A DNA stretch of 64,000 bases from Hofstenia miamia (taxonomy: Eukaryota; Xenacoelomorpha; Acoela). Below the pieces are notes generated by a model. It was not told where the DNA came from. It worked only from the letters and a program-made list of their open reading frames with translations, and made no database searches. Shown piece after piece: positions 1 through 11,928 of the stretch (its first letter is position 1; each line of letters begins with the position of its first letter). The DNA lies in contig SCFE01000100.1 in assembly GCA_004352715.1 (NCBI GenBank), positions 1,713,747-1,777,746 on the forward strand. Reading direction: 5' to 3'. The position numbers were made by a program, and so were the translations under genes.

Positions 1-737
1 AACCTTTTCTTTAAAAAAACAACTTAAATCTTCTCAAAAATTACTTTAAAACAAAAATAGAAAATCACAAGACAAACTCTGGTCACCAAATTAAGCTGTT
101 TCGTAAACTCAACAATAAGTCTGAAAATATAAAACCCAAATCAACTTTCGCTCTAAAAATAACTTGTAACTAAGTAATATGCTAATGCTATTTTCGGGTT
201 GAGGAAGTTCACGTGAATATTGTTTGTGAGTTTATGGAATGCTACACTTCAGAAGGCGCTACGCCTTGTATTCTACAATACAATACGTAAGTCTTCTAGG
301 TGATTGATTTGAAAGCTGATTTGGAGTTGTTGTGTCAAAAATACAGTGAATTATTTTATATGATTTCAATGAAATATTAGGAACGCCTTTGCCTTGTCTG
401 TGGAATAAACACTGGCAAAGCATGTTAATTATGCGATAACCTTGATTGCGAAGAATTCGCAAAGAATAAATATGACTTTAATGATTCCTTTCCATTGAAA
501 ATTGGTGCAAAGCCAAAATTAGTTTAAGTAAAAAGGATGGTCTACACCAATTAAATCGAACAAAAGGGGAGAGAAGTAATGTAGAACTAGGTATTTAAAA
601 CTGCTGTGACAACGCACATTGTCACAAAATAAAACGGTTGACATGCTTCTATTAAAAACACACATTTTCTACGTTCTTATGAAAATACTTTCGAATAAAC
701 CTGCTACTTCTGTGCTAATAAATGACGTATAATTAAT
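1..737. other. AT-rich non-coding stretch
   Basis: No supported gene. Short ORFs here lack splice signals or recognisable domains. Confidence 0.5.
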
Positions 738-1007
738 CAGGGCGAATCCAGAAATTTTATTTAGGAGGGGCGTGCACGGCCTAAAATTTATTAACTATAT
801 GTACTATTGATTTTGAACAAATGTGTTACATGGGTATTTATTAAAATCATAAGCAAACACACATTTTTTGAAATTTTGTTGAAGCTAAATAATACAGCGC
901 GCGAAGAAAATAATTTAATTTACTAAATGTACTCAATTTATTTTTTTAATTTGCAGTTTGGGGGTGGGTTCGTACGCCCGTCACGCCCTCATCTGAATTC
1001 GCCCTTG
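738..1007. mobile_element. hAT-type MITE, family 1 copy 1
   Basis: A 270-bp non-autonomous element. The left end reads CAGGGCGAATCCAG and the right end, reverse complemented, reads CAAGGGCGAATTCAG. Just inside each end is a G-rich run (AGGAGGGGCGTG on the left, GGGGGTGGGTTCG on the right). The interior is AT-rich and non-coding. A diverged relative lies at 18045-18258 with matching internal blocks. CAG-ending inverted repeats are typical of hAT elements; I see no clear 8-bp target duplication. Confidence 0.6.
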
Positions 1008-1739
1008 TTTTTCCATGCATATAACTCCTACTCTAAGCATATCAACATAATCTATTTTCTCCACTGACAATGGTGGGGTATCGTCTCCTAGTTATCTGAG
1101 CCTGAAAACGGTTTTATTGGTGAGCTCAGTTTAATATTTAAGAATTAAATGGAATTGGGGAGTTTTTGAAGTTAATAGAAAAACATTCTTTCTCTGTACA
1201 GTTTTTTTTAACATAAACACACTATAAATAGTAAAATAATACATTAATTTTCATTTAAAATGATTTTTTAATTCAATTATAATCTATATATTTTATTGAT
1301 TTATCATTGCAAGCGTTTCTATTGCACAACAATTAATGAAGTCATCTTATAGGAATCACTCTCATAATCTACCATTTCAATCACCTAATGCCTATTAATA
1401 TCAATGATATCTTGTTGGCATTATTTTGTTCTTTCACATTGATTCAAAATGAGGATTACTTACTCATTAAATTGGGAAGACTATGACCAAAACAATGAAG
1501 TTCATAGCCATAGTTCAAAATGAACATGTGGAAATTTAAATTTTCAGTTATCTGGGCCCCTGCGATCCAATTTTTTATTTCGAATTTAATTTGAAAATAC
1601 ATGAAATGGATTGGGAATAGGGTCTGCGAGTACTCGAATCTTCGCGTAACCGATCCGACTCGTCTCGAAAATTAAACTTCAGCAGGTTTTCAGTAAGGTC
1701 GAGACGACAGGTATTGTGTTGATATAATATTGAATAGTA
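1008..1739. other. Non-coding stretch with CGACTCG-type motifs
   Basis: No gene recognised. Around 1640-1710 there are CGACTCG/TCGAGACGA motifs; similar CGACTCGACTC runs occur at 2773-2822, on the far side of the mariner remnant, so an older repeat may have been split by that insertion. Confidence 0.3.
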
Positions 1740-2482
1740 CAGGGCTTTCAAAAACATCATTTATTTTTATATGTTTATGACATCAAAAATATATTTCTAT
1801 TAATACTGAAACTTATACACAATGAACAGTATACGTTAAAATTTTGCTCTAATTATTCCATCTTGTTATTAGCTTCAGCACCATTTCAAAATGTTACTTT
1901 TCACATTCTCATTAAGAATTTCCTGGCAAGAATTCATGCGGTCCATAAAATCAAGTCAGAGAGCTTATGATGTGTAATTGAAGCTCATAGGGTTTGTATT
2001 TCAGCATTTTGTGGAGGATAGTAAATGTAGAGCCAAGCGATGTATCAAGCATATTACAAATTGTGGGAACATAGTTTAAAAATTATTTTCTAAAATTACA
2101 ACAACTTGTGTGCATTTTCTGAATGTACTGACGAATTTGCTCTCCCTGATCGCACCCTGGTCTTCAACAGAACATGTCTCCAAAAACTTTTTATGCAAAA
2201 GCCGAATTGTTTTATCTGTAAGTTTATGTTGAAATCCTTCTTTTGCAACCTGTTTTTTACTGCTGTAACAAACTCGTACTTGGCCATAAGAATAACTATT
2301 CTAACACGCTCTTGTATTGTGTAGATTTAAAATGGCTAAAAACAAGATGAAATAATTTAAATGAGCAGTAAAGAAAAATTTAAATGTATACTTTTCATTG
2401 TGTACAAATTTCATTATTATCAGAAACATATTTTTGATGCAATAAAAATTTATAAATAGATGATGACTTTATGAAAGCCCTG
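1740..2482 (-). mobile_element. Deleted mariner-type transposon remnant
   Basis: Terminal inverted repeats CAGGGCTTTC...GAAAGCCCTG are each followed by a TA, the usual Tc1/mariner target duplication. A minus-strand fragment at 2096-2300 translates to a helix-turn-helix-like sequence (a TAVKNRLQKK segment, then SFWRHV, then a RVRSGRANSSVHSENA block) that resembles the N-terminal HTH (DUF4817-like) seen in many invertebrate mariner-like transposases. No catalytic domain remains, so this is an internally deleted, inactive copy of 743 bp. The family assignment is by eye. Confidence 0.6.
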
Positions 2483-3750
2483 TACATGACAGTTTGCCTA
2501 ATCGAAAAAAAATAATATTGTGATTGAATAATTTTAACAAAAAGTTCTTTCTGGTTCAAAAGTGCACTGCATGGTGAATGGTCTTCGGCACATTCTTTCA
2601 GTTCTTCTTAAATGCGAAAAACTTATTTTGGTTAAGAATAGCTATCATTATTATAAATTTTTGTGAGACATTAGTAATCATTAGTTATATTTCTTATTCG
2701 ATTATTCTGAGTTTTTATTGTGACTTTAATGTATGATGCTGATGTGAATAGACAAAATCTGAGAATCGAAATCCGACTCGACTCAATTTGAATGTAAAAG
2801 GCATACTCGACTCGACTCGACCTGAAGCAAAAATATTCCGACTAGCATGGTTCTATTCGTGAATCTGTATCCAAATTGAAATTCAAAATACAATGTGGTT
2901 AACGTAATAATTAAAAAAATACGTAATAAATTATTACATTAATAAATTTATTTACGTAATAAAACATCTGTTGTTAGTAGACATTGCAAAACGGGACTTT
3001 CCAGATTCACTACTCTCTTTTACATAAATATGTAATGAAGTATGCATGTAGATTTCTATTTTCAGGTATTTTTCGAACTTTGAATTTTAAACAAAACAAT
3101 ATTCTGAGACTGCAATATATCATACACATAATATCTAAAACATAATTAGGGAAATTCTTAGCAAATTCTTTGTACATATTTTGACGAATATTATTAAATA
3201 AGAAATAGTTGCAATAGTTTTAAATTTTTGAGAATATTCTTTTCTAGATTTTTTGTAGTACATAGTGAGTCCAAAAATTGGATATTTAGTTTTCGAGGAC
3301 AAAAAAATAATCATCGGATACTTTCCAATTGGCCCATTTATAAAAATGAATTCTTTACACTCTGTGTGATGTTTAAAGGAATGTAAAGCAAAATAATTAA
3401 AAGCAGAAAAAATCCGCTATGAACTATGGATTTGCGAGCTCGGACGAGCTATGTTGATGTACACTCAAATGAGAATTTTTTTGCTACTTTATTCCTTGAC
3501 AAGTCAATACTGAACAAATAAATGTTTTTATATAATAAATTTTTTAACATTTTGCAAATATTTTTCTAATCTTCCATATATGACAAACTTTCAAATTCAT
3601 GTGGATACAAACCCCTCTAAACACAAAAAATTATTTATGCTAATGTAAGTCTAGTGCGGTGAAAGGCAAGGGACAAAAGCCTAAAAAAATATTGCCATTT
3701 TGCTATTACAAGTCCTATAGCAAAATATCCGAATTTTAAATTTAAATAAA
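2483..3750. other. AT-rich non-coding stretch
   Basis: CGACTCGACTCGACCTG motifs at 2773-2825; otherwise no gene or repeat that I can support. Confidence 0.4.
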
Positions 3751-3918
3751 ATGAAGAGAACTATTTATAGAAATCAATGCACTCAAATTTCACATTTGCA
3801 AAATGTTTTTTATGAATTCAACGACAAGGCAAAGTTCAAACCGAAAGTAAATCCTTTCGCAGATCTACATGAATGCACTGTTTCGTATAAGTTTACTACA
3901 GTAGAAGAAAAAGAAGAA
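3751..3918 (+). CDS. Candidate first coding exon, unknown product
   Basis: An ATG-led ORF of 56 codons ends exactly at a consensus 5' splice donor (GAAGAA, then GTAAGTA at 3919-3925). The peptide ends TTVEEKEE and contains NPFADLHECTVSYKF; I do not recognise the family. A possible acceptor (TCCTATAG) lies just upstream at 3713-3720, leaving about 30 bases of 5' UTR. No partner exon was identified downstream, and donors of this quality arise by chance in AT-rich DNA, so this is a candidate only. Confidence 0.3.
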
Positions 3919-4338
3919 GTAAGTAAAACATGAAACAAATCATTTTGATACACAAATTCCTACCGAATAATAGAAATAAAAAACATGGAGTAAACTCCCG
4001 AAATCGTAAATGTTAATGTTTGACACATTGCAATTTGCTGTGGGATAAAAGTGGGTGCTCAAATCGTTTTTCTAAAAATTACACGCTTTAATGTCATTTT
4101 GAAATAGAGAAATTGATAAAAATCAATGTGAAAATTCCCTTCTACGGAACAATTATATTGAAATAAGGATATGTATTAATTACAGCTTTTATACGGAAAG
4201 GTCAGGTTTATTGCGTTTGCTACTTTGGGAAAGCACGTCATTTTGTATGAAAATTATAAAATTATTTTTCTTCAAAGGATACTGAAATAGTTACAAAGAA
4301 TGGCGGCTCAAACGAACTACTTGACACGTTCTTCATAA

Positions 4339-4372
<34 letters not shown>

Positions 4373-6186
4373 CATTAAACGACTACTACTAGCAGTAAAA
4401 TGTCAAAAGGCTGATATATGTTAGGAAAGTTTTGTAAAATTCGAAAGTTTAGTATTTATTAATTTTAAAATTACCATATCAATATTTTCTATTGTGGCAA
4501 CAGCTACGGTTAGTTGAAATACTCACACATCAATATAGACGGTTGTTGTATACATATGTGTATTATATAGTCAAACAAAATTTCAGCTATTTGCCTGACA
4601 ATTGCAGGAACATTTAAGTTGTCAGAAATTGCTTAAAAGTAATTATTGTTAAAAAACTGCAACGTTAAATCTAACTGAACTAAGACCGCTTTCAGTAATT
4701 GCAATTATCAGAGCGAATGGAATCTAACGTCTAACTGCTATCAGAAAAAAAATTTTAAGACCCGAAATCACAATTTTTTCAGAACAGTCGATTTTTAAAG
4801 CACATTCCAGTTCTAAAAAAGTGTATAAAGTCACTTGAATTATTAAATATAGTTAAAGCTATAGTATTGTTTCATCTACCCAATACAACGCTGTATTTCC
4901 TGTTAGAAACAAAAGAGTAGAATTGATGAATTTTTCAATAATAAAAATGTCGTCCATCACATAAAGTTTCGAAATTTGGAAACTAATAATAAAGTCAATG
5001 TCCTGTCAATCAAGAAAAGGAATTTGTCAATGAACGTTTTAATTAAGAGAAATAAGAAGCAGCGGTAGAATTTCACCAGAGTTCATCTCCCAAATAACAA
5101 GTTGATGAATTCAACAAAATTATGTCAGCAATGACATTTTACTGCAATTCAAAATCGAAATATTCCTGTCTATAAACACATAGGAGACTGCAAAGATAAA
5201 TTGATTAGATATTCACATCACCTTCATTCACTTCTTTCAAACAAAATTTTCTTATGTGTATGTACGTATTTCGTAACATATGCTGCAATTTTAGAAGGCT
5301 TATGGTAATTTTCTAAACTAAACTAAGGAAGAAAATATAAATTTTCATAGTTGATATTATCTCTAACTCTCCGGCAAGCTGTGAAAACGAAACTGTAATT
5401 GAGGTTACATTATTTATACTGAACTTATATTTTCTGTACAACCAAAATTTGGCATTCTGACTTCGAATATTTAATAAATTTTCATTTCCTCAGGCCATAA
5501 TATTTTCTAGACAAAATTTTACAAAACAACCAACCCATGTCCGTCTCACTTGGTTTGGAGATTGCTGTCAAATCTCATGAAAATTCACCCGAGACAACAC
5601 ACACGCATTCAACCTGATTTTACTATATATATATATATATATATACATTCATTGTTGAAGTTCATAAAAAAGAATTAGATCTTTCCAGGGTAATTTACCT
5701 CCTCTTGTTCCCTATTTTTGTCTATAACCCTTTTTATTGTTCTTAAAATGTTCTTACTTTTTTCAATTTCAGGAGAATATTGTGTGTACAGACTTTTTTT
5801 ATAGATTTATTTTCAGCATAAATGCTCGCATGAAATCCAAATGCCATATTCGTCTCTGAAGAAAGTTAGTATCATAATGGACATCACATATTACAGAAGC
5901 ATGTTTCTCTTGGGCATTTCTGTTTAAAAAATCACTTCACCCAAAAGGTGTATTTTGATCAGGTAAGACATAAAGAGGAGATAACACAGTATTAGAAGTA
6001 AAATAAATTAATAATTGCTTTTGAAAAGCAAGAACAACAAGCAATTCGACTTTCTTTTGATGAAATATAGAGGATAAATTTGAGGTTTTTGTTGCTAGAG
6101 AATATTTTGGTCGTTGCTAAAGGCAATTTTGGACGTAGATGCCTAATTTACCGCAGACACGGTTGACAGGTGGCAAAAGATAAATA
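3919..6186. other. AT-rich non-coding stretch with (TA)n
   Basis: Contains (TA)n microsatellites at about 4341-4371 and 5625-5645. No gene recognised. Confidence 0.4.
4341..4371. repeat. (TA)n microsatellite
   Basis: About 15 uninterrupted TA units. Confidence 0.95.
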
Positions 6187-6915
6187 TATGGTGTGTCTAA
6201 TAAATACCCGGACTGTGCATATAAAAAGAAAGACAAATAAAATAATCAACCAAATAATAAATTTCATTTAACAATAGCCACCGCCACATTCACCGACGTT
6301 TTTACAATGAGTGATAAGTTTGAGTTCATGTACATAACGTTCTGCTGGAACTGCACGCATGGCTTGCAAAGAACTTGCCAAGATATCATCTGCATTGGTA
6401 AATGATTGTTTTCTAAACCCTTGTTTGAGGATTTTGTTTACCCAACGGTCTTCTCGCAAAAAAATCAGTTGACTTAGCAGAATGGGGTCTGGCATTGTCA
6501 TGCTGCCACCACAATGAAGACAGTTTCGTAGGATTTGTCCGTAGCACCCGCCATTTGTGCCTGTCCTCCTGACAAACTCTATGTAGAGCTCGGAATCAAT
6601 TGTCTCTTTTGGTTTTGCAGATTCTATTGCGATTTTCTTGTCAGATGTAAAAGCCACGAAAAGTAATGCTTTTCGATTAGTTAGGCATGGTTTGACAACA
6701 GTTAACCGACATTGATCCGGTTTCTGCCAGGCTTTGTTTTGTGATTTTGTGTTCGGTGTATCGAACCGAGCCCAGGTCTCGTCCTCTGTGCACCAGAACT
6801 TCTAACAATCTTGCAGTGAGTTGTTTTCAAAGAGAGTTACCATATCCTTTGCACATTGTACTCTTTTCAGCTTGCTGTCAGTAAAAAGGTGTGGGATCCA
6901 GGAAGAACACACTTT

Positions 6916-6951
<36 letters not shown>

Positions 6952-7061
6952 TGCCATTGGTTATTGTGCAACCAATAGCTAATTAATATAAAATATCAAT
7001 ATATGTGTATTTGTGTATATTTTTCTTTCTGTGTGCATAGTCTGGGTATTTATTAGACACA

Positions 7062-7066
<5 letters not shown>
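6187..7066 (-). mobile_element. Internally deleted mariner element with long TIRs
   Basis: Inverted repeats of about 46 bp bound the element: TATGGTGTGTCTAATAAATA at the left and its near-perfect reverse complement at 7020-7066, differing at a few sites. Between them lies only the catalytic half of a transposase on the minus strand, followed upstream by a (TA)n tract at 6920-6951 where the N-terminal half should be. The element is about 880 bp instead of the usual 1.3 kb. Confidence 0.75.
6268..6920 (-). pseudogene. Mariner transposase, C-terminal half, decayed
   Basis: On the minus strand a WCTEDETWARFDTP block (first catalytic Asp region) begins near 6803. It continues in frame through KPCLTNRKALLF and the 129-codon open frame 6268-6657. 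The second catalytic block, HDNARPHSAK, is readable around 6480-6530 but in a different frame, so there is at least one frameshift. A stop separates the catalytic block from the upstream KRVQCAKDMVTLFE segment. The N-terminal DNA-binding half is missing. This is a DDD/DDE transposase that would cut and paste at TA targets; this copy cannot work. Confidence 0.75.
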
Positions 7067-7092
<26 letters not shown>

Positions 7093-7361
7093 NNNNNNNN
7101 NNNNNNNNNNNNNNNNNNNNNNNNNNNNNNNNNNNNNNNNNNNNNNNNNNNNNNNNNNNNNNNNNNNNNNNNNNNNNNNNNNNNNNNNNNNNNNNNNNNN
7201 NNNNNNNNNNNNNNNNNNNNNNNNNNNNNNNNNNNNNNNNNNNNNNNNNNNNNNNNNNNNNNNNNNNNNNNNNNNNNNNNNNNNNNNNNNNNNNNNNNNN
7301 NNNNNNNNNNNNNNNNNNNNNNNNNNNNNNNNNNNNNNNNNNNNNNNNNNNNNNNNNNNNN
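7093..7361. other. Assembly gap (269 N) in a (TA)n tract
   Basis: N run with TA repeats on both sides (7066-7092 and 7362-7381); the gap probably reflects a long microsatellite. Confidence 0.95.
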
Positions 7362-7381
7362 ATATATATATATATATATAT

Positions 7382-8134
7382 GGGCAGTGCGCCCAAACCA
7401 TCCACGCAGCGGGTTCTGGGTGCCAATGTCTTAGAGGACACGTTATTTGTACGGAGTCCCTGACCTACAAAGGATGTTAACAATAGGGTAGTAGAACGTG
7501 CTGCCATGTGTACTTTGTGAACATGGGGGCGATGAAGATCGTGATGTCTGTCTGGTTGGTTTTAATGGACAGTCGGCGAGCAGTGGAAACGCTGCGAGCA
7601 AGAGTGCTGCTGTTCTTGAGTTATAAGATCATCTCATATGGCAATCATGTCAGGGATAACTTTTCTGGCCTATGGGATACGTCAAGCATCTGTGTCCCAA
7701 TAGTTTTTGGTTGCAGTAAGCTCACTACGCCACCACCATTAGTAGCCTAGTTTGGCCAAAGTGAGAGTGGTGTAACCCTCTTAACTAAAGTTCAGCCTTC
7801 GGCTTCAATTCGCTGACCAAACTCAACACAGACAAATGCTTTGCGTGAAAGGGTTCACCAGAGAATTTTCACGTTAAACCAACCTTAGTATTCACACTTG
7901 TTGTTTTAACCACTACTCAGTCTGTCGACTGATACAGTAACACCGAATACATTCTGAAAGCGCACAGAATTTGTTTTCATGTAATATGAAAAATGAAAAG
8001 TAATAAAATTATGAATTTTCACAATATACTAAGAGGCTACCCACCTTAAGTTGCCTAGGAAATTTTTAAATCTGTGATGAATTTCTGAAAACATTTTAAA
8101 GCACCGCATAATCGAGGAGTGTCTTCTTTTTCAT
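7382..8134. other. GC-richer unidentified stretch
   Basis: 7382-7760 has clearly higher GC than its surroundings and reads like decayed coding or repeat sequence. A minus-strand frame gives ARSTTLLLTSFVGQGLRTNN, which might be transposase-derived, but I cannot assign it. 7800-8134 is AT-rich and featureless. Confidence 0.3.
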
Positions 8135-8236
8135 TTACGTTCTAAAATCGTGCTCGGTCGCGAACCCATTTAACTCGGTTTTGCGCACGTCGAAATTAGT
8201 TATCGCTGCAGTGGGCTTTAGTCTCCTGGATGCTAC
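8135..8236 (-). CDS. Possible terminal exon, minus strand
   Basis: A pyrimidine-rich acceptor (TTCACATCTACTGTTCAG) on the minus strand precedes a GC-richer open segment of 33 codons ending in TAA, with peptide blocks RRLKPTAAITNFDVR and GFATEHDFRT. It lies downstream of the exon-like segment 8741-8953 on the same strand. The phases do not join simply in this frame, so an intermediate exon or a different frame would be needed. Weak candidate. Confidence 0.2.
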   Translation of the reverse strand, partial: VASRRLKPTAAITNFDVRKTELNGFATEHDFRT

Positions 8237-8740
8237 CTGAACAGTAGATGTGAAGAGAATGGAAATTTTCTTTGAACATTTAATATTTTCAAATGCACAG
8301 CAATAAAACTTAGAAGATATTTTCAACAGTACTAAGAAGCACCGTTGGTGAATAGATTTGTCCATAGCTTACAATTTTTAAATTTCCTACTATGTTTCTA
8401 CAAATACAAAGCAGAAAAATCTTTTTTGGATTCGCAAATCAAAATTAGAAATTTCACAGCATATAAAAAAAACTGTGAATCAACTCACAGAAAAATATCA
8501 GGAACTTTAAAAAAGAAAAACCGTTTATGGATTCTAATTGAACAGACCAATATCGTTTGGAAACAGCAATTTAACTTTAAACAATAAGAATTGTTCGAAA
8601 TCAACTTGTACACATTTATTAGTTAGAATTACAATTTTCAGACTGTTATTGGAAAACAATTGCGCAATATGCCCTATCAACTTATTCATTTTAAACATAC
8701 TGATAGGTAAATAGGTATATAGACGGAAAAGATTTCTTAC

Positions 8741-8953
8741 CTGTAATCAGAAGAAATACAAAATGTACCCATTCAAAAATAGTGGAAGAAATACTTCCTC
8801 CTAAGATTAAATAGGGACTCAATGATAAAAAGAGGTTGTAAACACTAGACCTTATTGCGGTCAGATCTTTAAAGATAGCTTCACTTAACATGGGAACAGA
8901 CACGTAACTTTCATGGAAGCGAACTAAACATACAACAAAAACAAGAATTACTG
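8741..8953 (-). CDS. Candidate internal exon of a multi-pass membrane protein
   Basis: On the minus strand, a pyrimidine tract and tandem acceptor (TTTTTCCAGCAG) is followed by 213 bases (71 codons, phase 1 at both ends) with no stop, ending at a consensus donor ACAG then GTAAGA. The peptide has three hydrophobic stretches: VILVFVVCLV near the start, YNLFLSLSPYLILGG in the middle, and WVHFVFLLIT at the end, with a conserved-looking SYVSVPMLSEAIFKDL loop. The layout resembles Frag1/DRAM/PGAP2-like membrane proteins, but this is only a guess from the hydrophobic pattern. Neighbouring exons were not identified. Confidence 0.45.
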
Positions 8954-9313
8954 CTGGAAAAATTAATAAAATAGAATTTTTTTTGGTAAGCTGATATTTG
9001 TAATGGAGAGCACTACAGCATATAAACTTGATATTTCTTCAGGCTTAAGGACTAAACTGATAAAAACAAAACAAATTCTTCTCAAAGAGCATGATTTCAG
9101 ATAAAGAATACAAACATGTAAAAAGTGGTGAAGATAAAAATATAAAAAATGCACATGTTGCGCCATCTTATGGTCAAATTGTGAAGTTTTGTTAAAATAA
9201 CAAGTTGTAAAAACTACTGACAACCGACAGATCAAAAAAGATAGAATTCGTATATAAAAATGTCGCCCACCTCTTATACTGTGTAACATTAGGCTATAAG
9301 CTGCAGCATCAGN

Positions 9314-9346
<33 letters not shown>

Positions 9347-10770
9347 CGCAATCATAATTGTATAATATTATATTATTATATTTTTAATATTTTAATTATA
9401 TTATTAAAAACAATAATATTAATTGAATTATTATATGCAGTGACAAAAAGCAAACTTCTATTATTTTGTTATTGAAAGTAATTGAAAATATTAAAGCATA
9501 GGACGTAGTAAAATTTTACTGGAATTCAGAACATTTAGTGCATACATACAACAAACCCAAAGAACTGATAACAAAATATGTAAAGTTCCAAAAATACTCT
9601 TGTTTATACTTTAAAGTTCTTGAAACAATCATTATTCTTAAACAAAGAATTAGATGGGTTTTCAAACCCTGATTTGGTTTAAAGGGTTACGTAAAGATAC
9701 CTTGGTTCAATATTGTTCTACAAACACTTAATTTCTTTAAAGTGACTTAGAGGTACTTTAAAATACTAAAGGTTAAATATATTTTCTAAAATCTATAATT
9801 GTCTTCAAAATGCTTAATATGTTTGTAATTTCCTCAAATTGCAATTTATGCACTTACTGAAATAACTTCTTTGATTTAGAACCAACATCTTAAACTGTTG
9901 GGATGCAATTATATTCAATGATCTATAATTATAAGTATCGAGCAAAAATGATATATTTTTCGAAGCTACATAATTTCCCAACAAGTACGATGCAAAATCC
10001 ACCTTATAATAACAGGGACGTTTTATTGTCATCATTACTTTTTACGTTTTCTTAGATGTGATATTTTGCTCCGGGCCCCGCGCAAGCTAAGGCTGGCAGT
10101 GCTAAGCTGGTGGAGTTGCTACTGTTGATGATGTATCTACACGAATGTGTTCAACTGAATTAATATCCAAATAAATTCAGTTTCAGTTATAAATTAGAAT
10201 CCGAGTAAATTTCCGTTTCAATTTCAGTTCAAAAAGCCCCCACAATTCAGTTTCAGTTCCACATTTAAATGTTTCGACAAAATAATTTCTAGGAATCATA
10301 GAGTGGTGAAAATTTTTACTCTGCCTTTTATTAACTGCAATGGCAAATTTTGCGGTGTCGATCGATCGTTTATTTTCCTGGGGTGCAATTGAATCAGAGA
10401 AACGCCCCGCCAGATTTCAAATCAAAGAGGCAGGGGTGGCGTAAAATTTTGATTACAACAAACCCAGATATGAAATTGTTGACATCTAGAAACTTAACTA
10501 AAAATGTGTTTCAATGTACTTAGTTTCAGTTTCAGTTTTAATTTAAGCTTTAGTTGACACATTAAATTTGTATGAGAAAAACTGAGATTTTGCATGGAGT
10601 TGACTATTTAGACGAAATACAGGCACTGGTATTTATAAAATATTTTATTTATTTATAAAAAAAACTAAACAATTTTTGCAATATTTTGACAGAGTCTGAA
10701 GGGCTGCACCACATTAATCACCATTCTGCTGCTACCCATGCGCGTTTGATATCAAATCAACATCATATCA
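8954..10770. other. AT-rich non-coding stretch
   Basis: Contains a single N at 9313 beside (TA)n at 9314-9344, and CAGTTTCAGTT-rich low-complexity sequence at about 10180-10260 and 10520-10540. No supported gene. Confidence 0.4.
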
Positions 10771-11010
10771 TTAAAAAACATTTATTATTAGTCTGGATTC
10801 TTTTTGCGGCATTAGGGTAGGTTTTATTACAGCTTTAAAGACATAATTATAGTCTGTTCTTTGATGATAGCATTTTAACATTATAATTCGTGCTACATCC
10901 GCCACGTTATTGGACAAACCATTTGCTTCAGTATGTAACTCTAGAACATATGGGAATGATAACCATAAAGTATACCCCAAGAGCAATACAGTAACTTGAC
11001 TGTACCACAA
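10771..11010 (-). other. Open frame with possible acceptor, unknown
   Basis: An ATG-led 79-codon minus-strand ORF with a hydrophobic start (VTVLLLGYTLWLSFPYVLEL), then TEANGLSNNVADVARIIMLK. It could be an exon, or a signal peptide-like N terminus, but no domain is recognised and the splice evidence is weak. Confidence 0.2.
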
Positions 11011-11720
11011 ATTGATAAGCCAATATTTAAATTAATATAAATAACTAGATATACTACTTTTTTAGTTTTTTAAATAAATTACCACTTCACTTGCTGTAGT
11101 GATTCTATTGTCTTATAAAAAATGCAAATAGATTTTTACAAAAATGAAACAAGTGCATTTTCTGAACTTGTTATTTGTCGTACTTCCCATTGTATACAAT
11201 GATGTGCTGAGTGCATATTTATATAAATTACAAAAGGCAAGTATCAATTAACAGAGCTATCCAATATTACAACTGAGCACACTAAAACGAGCTTTATGAA
11301 AATCTCGATAATATATTTTTGCTTTCATATTTTGATTTTTGCATGAAGCTAGTGATATATAGAATCCAGTTGTGATAAAAGCCATGTGTGCGCGTCACAA
11401 AAATGGGAAAAAAATGAAATCATTCACGAACGTAATCTAAGTGACAGTGCAAAGATCAAGAGAGTATTTAAAATATTTCAGAGCTCGGTTTAATATTTTA
11501 GAATGACCAGCATTTACTAATGATCCTAATTAATAGTCACTAAGTGTTTACCTAGTTCAACAAGTTTAAACTGGTGTCCTTTTCAATTAACAAACTTTTT
11601 CCCATTTTTTGAAATAAATTTATCCTAGCCTATTGGAAATATTGGAAATAGTGTAATATGAACACATCTATTTGTGAAAGTGCTGGAATGCAATGTTCAC
11701 AATCTGTTCTAAAGCTTAAA
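11011..11720. other. AT-rich non-coding stretch
   Basis: No gene or repeat that I can support. Confidence 0.4.
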
Positions 11721-11928
11721 AAGCTCGGTCTGGAGTATATATTTGTAGAAAATGCGGATTTTTAAAAACAAATTATTATACTCATCATACACAATGTTCA
11801 CGCAATCGAAAGTCTAAGGCCCAAATCAGCAAAACTAAGCTTAGCTGTTTTGTTTGTACACATCACCCAAGCCCAATGAGACATGCCCTGCGCAAAGTCA
11901 AATATGGCTACACCGAAAGATTCTAAAA
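11721..11928 (+). pseudogene. Possible zinc-ribbon exon or decayed gene fragment
   Basis: A 67-69-codon frame with no ATG, bounded by TAA stops, reads CRKCGF, then a basic Lys/Arg/Ser segment, then CFVCTHHPSPMRHAL. Two CxxC pairs about 37 residues apart suggest a zinc ribbon. It could be an internal or last exon or a fragment of a lost gene; I see no clear acceptor immediately before it. Confidence 0.25.

Noticed and set aside
10170-10545. CAGTTTCAGTT repeats as possible CRISPR-like or satellite array
   Set aside because: Irregular spacing and low complexity; no conserved repeat/spacer pattern.
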